From positions 1 to 64,000 of the forward strand of contig JAAXIC010000009.1 of assembly GCA_012270555.1 (NCBI GenBank): 64,000 bases of DNA. Reading direction: 5' to 3'. The position numbers and the translations under genes were made by a program. The DNA is from Chloroflexota bacterium (GTDB lineage Bacteria > Chloroflexota > UBA11872 > VXOZ01). Positions within the stretch are counted from its first letter, which is position 1. The number at the start of each line of letters is the position of its first letter. A model generated the notes under the pieces. That model was not told the origin of the DNA, ran no database searches, and saw nothing but the letters and a program-made list of their open reading frames with translations. This document shows, piece by piece, positions 34,947 to 42,539 of this stretch.

Positions 34947-35522
34947 GTGAGAAATCTGGGCGTGGCGCGTCATTGTCCGCAGTCTTGGCAATTCGTTGTA
35001 GCTCTTGTGGGGTTTGCTCTCTTCTTAGCTGGATGTATTGCCCAGCCGCAGGGTGTCATCATCAACACCAAGCCTACCCCCACGCCCACGCCGATTGTGG
35101 GCGACCCAAACAACGCAACGATCATCGAGGTAACGCTTGCGGATAACACCGTACCGCCTGACGGCGTCGGCATTGTCTGGGTCAATCGGAGTGAAGGCTG
35201 GGCGCCGTACGAGAGCCCGGGCGACGGACGCTTGCCGCCGGATGAGTACAGCATTCAGATCTTCATCGATGACAAGCGTATTGGCGTTGTTTGGCCAGAT
35301 GAGACCGGAGGGTTGGGCCCGCGACCGCTTGCCGTGCCGCAAAACGTCTGGGGATTTGAACTGGGTCAACACACCTTGAAATTCGTCCAACAGGGGCCGG
35401 AGGTCTGGCGGGAGTCGACGCCAATCATCATCGTCGTAACGGAGAACTTCAAGCCTACACCCACAGTTCCCCCCACTCCCACACCTAAGCCAGTGCCCAC
35501 ACCTTCACCGAGACCGTCATAG
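34947..35522 (+). CDS. Proline/threonine-rich lipoprotein of unknown function
   Basis: This secreted protein of about 191 residues has a hydrophobic N-terminus (WQFVVALVGFALFLAGC) ending in a lipobox LAGC. A PTPTPTP linker, a globular region of about 110 residues and a final PT-rich tail follow. The middle region (IIEVTLADNTVPPDG, SIQIFIDDKRIGVVWPDE) looks beta-rich and ligand-binding-like but is not recognised. It is divergent from the exporter. The GTG at 34947 follows GGGGAG (34937-34942); an ATG twelve bases earlier is an alternative start. The MobA/HAM1 fusion gene begins 4 bases after its stop. Confidence 0.65.
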   Translation: MRNLGVARHCPQSWQFVVALVGFALFLAGCIAQPQGVIINTKPTPTPTPIVGDPNNATIIEVTLADNTVPPDGVGIVWVNRSEGWAPYESPGDGRLPPDEYSIQIFIDDKRIGVVWPDETGGLGPRPLAVPQNVWGFELGQHTLKFVQQGPEVWRESTPIIIVVTENFKPTPTVPPTPTPKPVPTPSPRPS

Positions 35523-35525
35523 TCC

Positions 35526-36782
35526 ATGTCGGCATCTGGTGACGACGAGATCGGTTTTGTTCTGCTGGCCGCCGGTGAGTCGCAGCGCATGGCGACTTCG
35601 TCCAAGTTAACCTCTCCGAAAGCGCTGTTGCCGTGGTTTGGCCGTCCCCTGATCCAGTACCAGCTTGAACAGCTTGCGGCGGTCGCCCCCGCGCACATTG
35701 CTCTTGTCACCGGCTTTCATGCTGAGCGCTTAGCGCCATATGTCAACACTGTGGCAGGGGTCCACACTGTGCAGAATCCGGACCCCGCGCGCGGAAGATC
35801 ATCCTCCATCGTGCTCGGTGTGCAGTCTCTTCCCAATACGCTATCTGCTTTTGCCATAGTCAATGTGGACCAGCCCTGCGCCGCCTCGATTCTCACACAA
35901 CTCATCGCCGCAAGCGCCACGGCAGGCAAGCTGATTACGCTTCCCCGCTACCGGGGAAAACGGGGGCATCCTCCGCTCTTCGCAAACACTCTGCGGAGCG
36001 AATTGCTGCACGTGCGCGAGGAGACCCAGGGCCTGAAAGCGGTCACCCGCTCCCACCGCGCGGACACAGCCTACGTGGACATAGACGATCCCAGCGTCGT
36101 GTGGAATCTCAATACGCCTGCCGACTACGAGCGAGCACAGCAACAGCATGTCCTGCTTGCGACTACTAACGCAGCTAAGACCGAGCATCTTGCCTGGCTG
36201 CTCGAGGACATGCCGCTGCGGCGCGTCACGCTGGCAGAGGCGAACCTCAGCCACGTTTCCCCACCACCCGAGACTCAGACAACACTGCAAGCCATAGCCG
36301 AGACCAAAGCGCTCGTGTGGTCGCGGGCCTTTGGCGGACTGGCCATCGCCTCAGACGGCGGCATTGCTATCCCGGCGTTGGGCGACGCTTGGGAAGAGCG
36401 GTTGACCGCCCGCTTTGCGGGCAGCCATGCCACAGACCAGCAGCGCGTAGAGGCGCTGTTGGCGCTGCTGCGGCCTTACAAGGGCGATGAGCGGCGCGCG
36501 TACTTCCGCGAATGCGTGGCCCTCGCCAACAACGGAACGCTCTTACAGTCTTGGAGCGCCGAGAGTCTGCCGGGCATGATCGCCGAATCGTACCGTCCCG
36601 ATCAGCTTGTGCCAGGATTCTGGCTGCTCACGCTATGGTGTGACCCCCAAACCGGCAGACGCTTTGGCGCGCCCGCGCCTGACGACCCTGCGTATGCAGA
36701 CGGCGCCTGGGGTCGCATCAAGCCCAAGGTCCAGCAGTTCATCAAGCACTACATCGAGCGCAACCTCAACTTGGCAATCTGA
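35526..36782 (+). CDS. MobA-like NTP transferase fused to a HAM1-like (RdgB) nucleotide pyrophosphatase
   Basis: The 418 residues show two domains. The first (about 10-203) is a MobA/MocA-type nucleotidyltransferase with LLAAGESQRM, a Lys-containing KALLPWFGRPL and the metal-binding VNVDQP. The second (about 208-415) resembles non-canonical purine NTP pyrophosphatases: VLLATTNAAKTE (substrate loop), ASDGGIAIPAL and TARFAG echo the family's SGN, DDSGL and SARFAG blocks. The HAM1 half removes ITP/XTP or similar nucleotides; the first half could transfer a nucleotide to a cofactor or sugar. Start ATG 35526 follows the lipoprotein stop by 4 bases. The C-terminus overlaps mutY by 17 bases convergently. 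Confidence 0.75.
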   Translation: MSASGDDEIGFVLLAAGESQRMATSSKLTSPKALLPWFGRPLIQYQLEQLAAVAPAHIALVTGFHAERLAPYVNTVAGVHTVQNPDPARGRSSSIVLGVQSLPNTLSAFAIVNVDQPCAASILTQLIAASATAGKLITLPRYRGKRGHPPLFANTLRSELLHVREETQGLKAVTRSHRADTAYVDIDDPSVVWNLNTPADYERAQQQHVLLATTNAAKTEHLAWLLEDMPLRRVTLAEANLSHVSPPPETQTTLQAIAETKALVWSRAFGGLAIASDGGIAIPALGDAWEERLTARFAGSHATDQQRVEALLALLRPYKGDERRAYFRECVALANNGTLLQSWSAESLPGMIAESYRPDQLVPGFWLLTLWCDPQTGRRFGAPAPDDPAYADGAWGRIKPKVQQFIKHYIERNLNLAI

Positions 36783-37779
36783 CCGTAGCGCCGGACCTCG
36801 AATTCCCATCACCGGCGCTCACCACTAGCCCATCGCGCTCTAGGTCCTGCACCAATTCCCATAGCCAGGCTACGGGCACGTCTCCATCAGCCTGTGTTTC
36901 AACGTAGGAGACGAGTGCTTCAAAGGAAAGAGCGCCACTCTGCGGAGAGTCACGCAGCGCAGCGATGATGCGTCCCCGATAGTACCGCCGCGAGCCGCTG
37001 AATTTGCCCTGGCCCTTTGGACGCAGCGCAGGCAAGTCAGTGACCTGTTCTGCTCGCCGCGCCTGACACCAGGTAAAGAGCGGACAGCGCGGGCAATCCG
37101 GCTGGCGCGCGGTGCATACGGTTGAACCAAGATCCATGAGCGCCTGGTTCCAGCGCGCGGAGCGACCGTCCGGCACGAGACCATCGGCCAACGCCTGCAC
37201 CTGCCGTTCCGTCGGGCCTTTTTCCGCAAACAGCGCTTGGAGTTCATCGCGGAACACGCGACCGAGCACGCGCCGCACGTTGGTGTCCACCACCGCGACC
37301 GGCGCGTTATTCACAAAGCTCAGCAGCGCCCGTGCCGTATATGCGCCAATTCCGGGAAGCCGTAGCAGTTCCTGCAAGTGCAGCGGAAACGTGCCGCCAT
37401 GCTCTCGCACAACAGCTTGGGCGGCACGGTGTAGGTGGACGGCGCGGCGGTTATAGCCAAGCCCGGCCCAGAGGCGAATAACGTCCGCCAAGGGCGCCGC
37501 GGCGAGCCTGCGGATGGTGGGATATTCCGCCAGGAAGGCATGATACTTCGGAATGACGCGCTCCACCTGGGTCTGCTGCAACATCATCTCTGAGAGAAAG
37601 ATGCGGTAGGGACTCTTCGAATTGCGCCACGGCAGCGCACGACGATGCGCACGGTACCAGCCGAGTAACGCACGCTGCACTGCCTGCAGAGTCTCAACCC
37701 GTGCCACGCGCATGGCACCGTCGGGTGAGAGCAACCACGTGCCGTTGCCCGGTTGTTCATATTGACGTTTAGTTTGCAT
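36766..37779 (-). CDS. mutY: A/G-specific adenine DNA glycosylase MutY (short form)
   Basis: The 337-residue enzyme excises adenine opposite 8-oxoguanine. Catalytic Glu in SEMMLQQTQVERVIPKY, helix-hairpin-helix LPGIGAYTARALLSF and catalytic Asp in VVDTNVRRVLG are present. The 4Fe-4S ligands follow the standard C-x6-C-x2-C-x5-C spacing (CTARQPDCPRCPLFTWC). The typical C-terminal NUDIX-like 8-oxoG-recognition domain is missing; the last 70 residues (RGRIIAALRDS, then LVQDLERDGLVVSAGDG) look like a winged helix instead. Start ATG 37779; an internal Met at 37713 is a weaker option. Confidence 0.92.
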   Translation of the reverse strand: MQTKRQYEQPGNGTWLLSPDGAMRVARVETLQAVQRALLGWYRAHRRALPWRNSKSPYRIFLSEMMLQQTQVERVIPKYHAFLAEYPTIRRLAAAPLADVIRLWAGLGYNRRAVHLHRAAQAVVREHGGTFPLHLQELLRLPGIGAYTARALLSFVNNAPVAVVDTNVRRVLGRVFRDELQALFAEKGPTERQVQALADGLVPDGRSARWNQALMDLGSTVCTARQPDCPRCPLFTWCQARRAEQVTDLPALRPKGQGKFSGSRRYYRGRIIAALRDSPQSGALSFEALVSYVETQADGDVPVAWLWELVQDLERDGLVVSAGDGNSRSGATVRLPS

Positions 37780-37890
37780 GCGCCAAGTGAATTACTCTTC
37801 AGTGAGGGTCGCTTCTACCTCCGCCAGTGTAGAACGCCCCTCTCGGGATCATAAATTTAGCGTTGCCGGAAGCGGCAGTTCAGGACGAGT

Positions 37891-38787
37891 ATGCCACAGG
37901 CGCTCTATGAGGAAGTGGAATGCAAGACCGCACTCACACGGGTGCGGGACATGGCCTTTGGCTGGAGCCTCAATCCCTACCGGGGCTGTACCCATGGCTG
38001 CCACTACTGTTTCGCCCGCAGCACGCACTTCTACTATGATCTTGATGCCGATGACGAGTTTTCTTCTATCATCTTCGTCAAAGTAAACATTGCCGATGTT
38101 CTGCGCATGGAACTCTCGTCGCCAAGGTGGCGGCGTCACCGCGTCGTCATGGGCACGGCCACGGACCCCTATCAGCCGATTGAAGGCAAGTACCGTCTGA
38201 GCCGCGCCGTACTTGAGGCCTTCCTCGCCTTCCGTACGCCGGTGTCCATCATCACCAAGTCTTCACTTGTCGTGCGCGACGCGGACATTCTCGCCGAAAT
38301 TGCGCAGCGTCTCGGGTGTACCGTGAACTTCAGCATTACTACTCTCGATCGCACACTGTGGCGGCAACTTGAGCCGGGCACGGCTCCGCCGCAGCAGCGG
38401 CTGCGTTCAATGCAGCGGCTCGTTGCTGTTGGTGTACATGCCGGCGTACTCCTCGCTCCCATCATACCGGGCATAACCGCGACAAAGGAGAACCTGGAAA
38501 CGGTGGCGCACGCCGCTGCCGAGCACGACGCCTGCTTCCTGGGCACGAACGTGCTCAACCTGGGTATCGGCGTAAAAGAGCATTTCTTGAAATTCCTCCA
38601 GAGTGAGTATCCGTGGCTCCTGGGCGCCTATCGGCGGCTCTATCCCGGCCGTTACACGCCCAAGAGCTATGCTGAACCAATTCATGATTATGTAAACCTC
38701 TTACAGCAGCGCTACACCCTCAACAAGCGAGAACTCACGCACTCTCCGGCACCCGAACCAGAGCAGCTATCCCTAAGCCTCCAATAA
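37891..38787 (+). CDS. SPL family radical SAM protein (Rv2578c-like)
   Basis: This 298-residue radical SAM enzyme carries the iron-sulfur cluster motif CTHGCHYCFAR (C-x3-C-x2-C). It lies after an N-terminal segment ECKTALTRVRDMAFGWSLNP, an arrangement seen in the Rv2578c/SPL-like family. Family relatives are annotated as spore photoproduct lyase-like, but this has not been demonstrated for most. DPYQPIEGKYRLSR and ITKSSLVVRD are family blocks. It is divergent from mutY, 111 bases apart, so the two may share a regulatory region. Confidence 0.85.
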   Translation: MPQALYEEVECKTALTRVRDMAFGWSLNPYRGCTHGCHYCFARSTHFYYDLDADDEFSSIIFVKVNIADVLRMELSSPRWRRHRVVMGTATDPYQPIEGKYRLSRAVLEAFLAFRTPVSIITKSSLVVRDADILAEIAQRLGCTVNFSITTLDRTLWRQLEPGTAPPQQRLRSMQRLVAVGVHAGVLLAPIIPGITATKENLETVAHAAAEHDACFLGTNVLNLGIGVKEHFLKFLQSEYPWLLGAYRRLYPGRYTPKSYAEPIHDYVNLLQQRYTLNKRELTHSPAPEPEQLSLSLQ

Positions 38788-38878
38788 CTTGCCTCCAGCG
38801 GCTCTGGCTATACCACGAGTTTGATAAGCGCTTAAGACAGAGAGCCTCTGGAGCACTTTGTCAAGCGTCCGTTCTCTG

Positions 38879-38907
38879 TTGTGGGCACGGGGCAAAGCTG
38901 CTATAAT
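38879..38907 (+). promoter_or_regulatory. Sigma-70-type promoter for argF
   Basis: TTGTGG (38879-38884) and TATAAT (38902-38907), separated by 17 bases. The -10 is a perfect consensus. Transcription would start near 38914, some 80 bases before the TTG start of argF. Confidence 0.65.
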
Positions 38908-38991
38908 ACCTTTACTTAACCTTCTCGCGCCTTAGTAGGATTTTTGACCTGATTCTGCCATGCATCCTTTATATGAAAGAAGCAACCAGCC

Positions 38992-39954
38992 TTGAAGGGT
39001 CAAGACCTCCTCACGCTCGCTGATCTCTCCGCGTCCGAAATCCACCGGATACTCGCTACCGCTAAGACTCTGAAATCTGCCAAGAATACGCAGTCGAACT
39101 CAGCGCCTGCAGCCGAGTATCGTCCGCTTACTGGGCAGACGTTGGCCATGATCTTCGAAAAGCCCTCCCTGCGCACCCGCGCCACCTTTGCCATCGGCAT
39201 GCAGCAGTTAGGGGGGCAAGTCGTCGATCTGGCCGCCGAGCACCTGCAAATGGGTGTCCGCGAAACAGTTCCGGATGTGGCGCGCAATTTGGAACGCTGG
39301 GTAGACGTCATCATGGCGCGGGTGTTCGAACATGCGACGCTGGAGACCCTGGCGGAGCATGCGAGCATTCCCATCATCAACGGTCTTTCCGATTGCACGC
39401 ATCCTTGCCAGATACTGGCCGATCTCCTCACCATGCAGGAGCATAAAGGGGATCTCGCCACGCGCAAGATCGCCTACGTCGGCGACGGCTATAATGTTGC
39501 CAATTCTCTTCTCTTCGGCGCCGGGAAGTTGGGCTACCATCTGGCGGTGGGCTGCCCGGCAGGCTATCTGCCACCGGACGACATCGTGGCGAGAGCGTAC
39601 GGTTTGGCCAAAGAATCAGGCGCGACTCTCGAACTCTGCACTGATCCGATAGCTACGGTCCAAGACGCTGACGTTATCTACACAGATTCCTGGGTGAGTA
39701 TGGGATTGGAAGCGGAAGCAGCCGAACGCGAACGCGCCTTTCCGCCCTACCAAGTGAATTCAGATCTGCTGCGCCACGCGCGGCCTGACGCAATCGTCAT
39801 GCACTGTCTTCCCGCGCACCGTGGCATGGAAATTACCGACGAGGTAATGGACGGCCCGCAATCGGTTGTGTTCGATCAGGCTGAGAACCGGCTCCACGCG
39901 CAAAAGGCAGTGCTGCTGGAACTCTTGGTAGGTGGCATACCGGCATCCCACTAG
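38992..39954 (+). CDS. argF: Ornithine carbamoyltransferase
   Basis: The enzyme makes citrulline from ornithine and carbamoyl phosphate. The 320 residues include the phosphate-binding SLRTRATF, carbamoyl/ornithine residues HPCQILADLLTM, and MHCLPAHRG with the catalytic Cys. The start is TTG at 38992 (KGQDLLTLADLS); no in-frame ATG fits better. A TATAAT-type promoter lies 85 bases upstream. No other arginine genes are in view, so the gene seems to be transcribed alone. Confidence 0.94.
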   Translation: MKGQDLLTLADLSASEIHRILATAKTLKSAKNTQSNSAPAAEYRPLTGQTLAMIFEKPSLRTRATFAIGMQQLGGQVVDLAAEHLQMGVRETVPDVARNLERWVDVIMARVFEHATLETLAEHASIPIINGLSDCTHPCQILADLLTMQEHKGDLATRKIAYVGDGYNVANSLLFGAGKLGYHLAVGCPAGYLPPDDIVARAYGLAKESGATLELCTDPIATVQDADVIYTDSWVSMGLEAEAAERERAFPPYQVNSDLLRHARPDAIVMHCLPAHRGMEITDEVMDGPQSVVFDQAENRLHAQKAVLLELLVGGIPASH

Positions 39955-40044
39955 CCGCTGATTCCGGGCACTGCCACGCCCCGTCTCTTTGCCAAATCGG
40001 CACGAGCATCACGCAAGAAACACATGATGTCGTAGAGGTGACGC

Positions 40045-40902
40045 GTGATAGAAGACCTCCTTTGGCTCCAGTCCCGCTTAGACTATAGTGCGGCGTTTGA
40101 CATCCTGCTCGTCGCCGTCATCATTCATATCATCTTCACCATCGTACGCGGGACCCTCGCGGACCAGTTGGTGCGCGGGATCGTTGTCTTGCTCGTCTTT
40201 GCCTTCATCCTTGGCAACACCCTGCAATTGCTAGTATTCGATTGGCTCTTGCGGAGCGTGTTGTCCGCGCTCGTAATCGCAATCCCCATCATCTTTCAGC
40301 CGGAGTTGCGCCGCTTCTTGGAACGAGTGGGCCGGCAAGGCACGCACCCACTCGCCCGCTATATTCCCGTTAGTGAAAGTGTCGCCAGTGCATTGGACGT
40401 GATTGCTCACGTAGCCGACCGGATCTCAGCGAACCACTGGGGCGGCCTGCTGGTGATCGAACGTGAGACCGGGCTCGAGGACCTGGTTGAAACGGGTCAC
40501 CGCATTGACGGTCAAGTGAGCGCAGACTTGCTGCTGACAATATTCAATCCCAGTTCACCGCTGCACGACAAGGCGGTCATCATTCGCGGCGATCGCATTG
40601 TCGCCGCTTCGTGCCTGTTGCCGCTCTCGGAAAACGTGCCGCAGGGCATGGGCCTGGGAACGCGCCACGCGGCAGCCATTGGCGTGAGTGAAGTGACCGA
40701 CGCCATCGCCATCGCCATTTCGGAGGAAAGCGGCATTGTTTCAGCGGCGCGTGGCGGGACGATCCTGCGGCATTTAGACGAGGACAAGCTGCGTACCTAT
40801 CTTCACAGCCTGTTTCGTGAGGAGCGCGAAACAACCATGCTGCCTTGGTTGCCGTTCCGCTCTCTTTCGCGCAGTCGCCGTGAGCGCAAAGTTCTGAAGT
40901 AA
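40045..40902 (+). CDS. cdaA: Diadenylate cyclase CdaA with altered DGA and RHR motifs
   Basis: The 285-residue protein makes c-di-AMP from two ATP. Three N-terminal membrane helices (about 15-85) are followed by the DAC domain (about 105-260). The family's DGA motif is DKA (Asp175-Lys176-Ala177, in SPLHDKAVII) and the RHR motif is RHA (Arg207-His208-Ala209, GTRHAAAIGVSE). Most surrounding residues are conserved, so the fold should be intact, but ATP-site residues differ. The GTG start has AGAGGTG upstream. cdaR begins 10 bases after the stop, as in Firmicutes; glmM does not follow. Confidence 0.9.
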   Translation: MIEDLLWLQSRLDYSAAFDILLVAVIIHIIFTIVRGTLADQLVRGIVVLLVFAFILGNTLQLLVFDWLLRSVLSALVIAIPIIFQPELRRFLERVGRQGTHPLARYIPVSESVASALDVIAHVADRISANHWGGLLVIERETGLEDLVETGHRIDGQVSADLLLTIFNPSSPLHDKAVIIRGDRIVAASCLLPLSENVPQGMGLGTRHAAAIGVSEVTDAIAIAISEESGIVSAARGGTILRHLDEDKLRTYLHSLFREERETTMLPWLPFRSLSRSRRERKVLK

Positions 40903-40911
40903 CCGGTTCGA

Positions 40912-42261
40912 ATGAACAGAATTCGCTCTTTCTTGCCTATCCTTGGGCGCTTCATCATCCACACACTGGGCGTACGCTTTCTCCTGGCCCTGGCGATTTC
41001 GGTTACGCTGTGGGTATTATTCACGGCGGAACAGAATCCCGTCCGGGAAGACTTCTTCGATGCCGAGATTCCGGTAGAGACGAGTCGGTTGGGCGATGGC
41101 TTGGTAGTGAGTCGCATTGCCCCTCAAACTGTGCGCTTGCGGATAGCGGCGCCGCGAGACATCTGGGAATCGCTGACTGCGGACAACTTCCGCATTGTCG
41201 TTGATCTCTATGCCGTTGGCGTCGGCCTCCACGAGCTTCCCCTCGCAACAGAGGGGGCGGACTCCCGCATTCGCATCATTGCCGCGGAGCCGAATACGGT
41301 CACCGTAGCCGTGGAGCAGCGCATGGAAAAAGAGGTGCCGGTGCGCGTGGACTTGGCCGGCAGCCCGCCGCTAGGCTACCAGTTTCAAACGCCTGAGCTG
41401 TTGCCGGACGTCGTAATGGTGATTGGGCCGGCCTCCAAAGTGGAATTGGTCGACGCAGCCTTGGTAGAGGTAGAAATCGGTAACGCGCCGAGTACCGTGA
41501 ACGTCACCCAAAGAGTGACACCTCGCGACGCCCAAGGCGAGGATGTGAGCGGCGTTCAACTTGATCCACCCGTGGTTCAGGTCACCGTGCCGATTGAGCA
41601 AGTTAGGACGGAAAAGGACGTCCCCGTCCGTGTGCGTGTCGAGGGTCAGCCTGCGTCGGGCTATTGGGTCGTCAGTTACAGCGCCCAACCCGCTTCTGTT
41701 ACACTTGTCGGCAGTCCTCAAGAACTCGATACCATAAGATCCGTATATACGGAGACCGTACGCGTTGATGGGGCCACCCGGTCATTTGCAACCACGATTG
41801 ACTTGGTGAGACCACCCGGTATCGGCATCACCGGCTCGAACGAGGTCGCAGTCTTTGTCGAAGTGCTTCCTATTCTCACAAGTAGGGAAGCTGAAGTCGC
41901 AGTGACCTATGTCAACCTGCAACCAGGCATGGAAGTTTCTGTGGAACCTTCGACTGTTACGGTAACACTGAGCGGCCCGGCACCGGTACTGCGCGCACTT
42001 CAAGCCAGTAGCGTGATCGTATCCTTGAATTTGAGCGGACTGGGTCCCGGCACCTACGCGCCTATCCCCGACGTCAGCGCGCCTCCCCAGGTAAGAGTGG
42101 ATAGCATCGACCCACCACGGGTGCGAGTGATCCTGACCGCCTCACCGACGCCCGTGCCCACGCCCACGCCCGAACCTACAGCCACGCCAGTCCCGACGGA
42201 GGAGCCACAACCGGCTACGCCTACACCTTCCTCCGAAGCGTCCGTCCCCTTGCGCCGATAA
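40912..42261 (+). CDS. cdaR: CdaR-like YbbR domain protein
   Basis: The 449-residue membrane-anchored protein has a single N-terminal membrane segment (about 20-40) and then a series of YbbR repeats, about 80 residues each, at roughly 55-130, 140-225, 235-320 and 330-410. Each carries a V-P-V-x-V-type strand pattern (EKEVPVRVDLAG, EKDVPVRVRVEG). It ends with a PT-rich tail of about 35 residues. In Firmicutes CdaR regulates CdaA; the same role is inferred from adjacency. The repeats would be outside the membrane. Confidence 0.88.
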   Translation: MNRIRSFLPILGRFIIHTLGVRFLLALAISVTLWVLFTAEQNPVREDFFDAEIPVETSRLGDGLVVSRIAPQTVRLRIAAPRDIWESLTADNFRIVVDLYAVGVGLHELPLATEGADSRIRIIAAEPNTVTVAVEQRMEKEVPVRVDLAGSPPLGYQFQTPELLPDVVMVIGPASKVELVDAALVEVEIGNAPSTVNVTQRVTPRDAQGEDVSGVQLDPPVVQVTVPIEQVRTEKDVPVRVRVEGQPASGYWVVSYSAQPASVTLVGSPQELDTIRSVYTETVRVDGATRSFATTIDLVRPPGIGITGSNEVAVFVEVLPILTSREAEVAVTYVNLQPGMEVSVEPSTVTVTLSGPAPVLRALQASSVIVSLNLSGLGPGTYAPIPDVSAPPQVRVDSIDPPRVRVILTASPTPVPTPTPEPTATPVPTEEPQPATPTPSSEASVPLRR

Positions 42262-42539
42262 CGCAGACAACTGGCACGCGAAGTAGCAACCACATGCCCT
42301 TGGGACGCCGCATTCCGTTACTTTCACGACTCTTGACAGTGCTTTCATCAGTTACGTGCCGCTACGCCCGCAGGTAATCTGAGGATACTGCAGACCACGT
42401 GAGAAGATCGCAGAATGCTATACTAAACGGGCGCTAGGCGAGAGGCGAGGTTTCGTTCTCATTGAGCCGTATCCCACTCCGTCTATCTCAGGTACGTCCC
42501 CATCCGCAACGGCACTGCAAAGAGAAGTAAACCAACATC

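Noticed and set aside
38793-38853. Terminator between the SPL-like gene and argF
   Set aside because: CTCCAGCGGCTCT and AGAGCCTCTGGAG are complementary with one mismatch, but the loop is 35 bases and no T-run follows, so it is not a convincing terminator.
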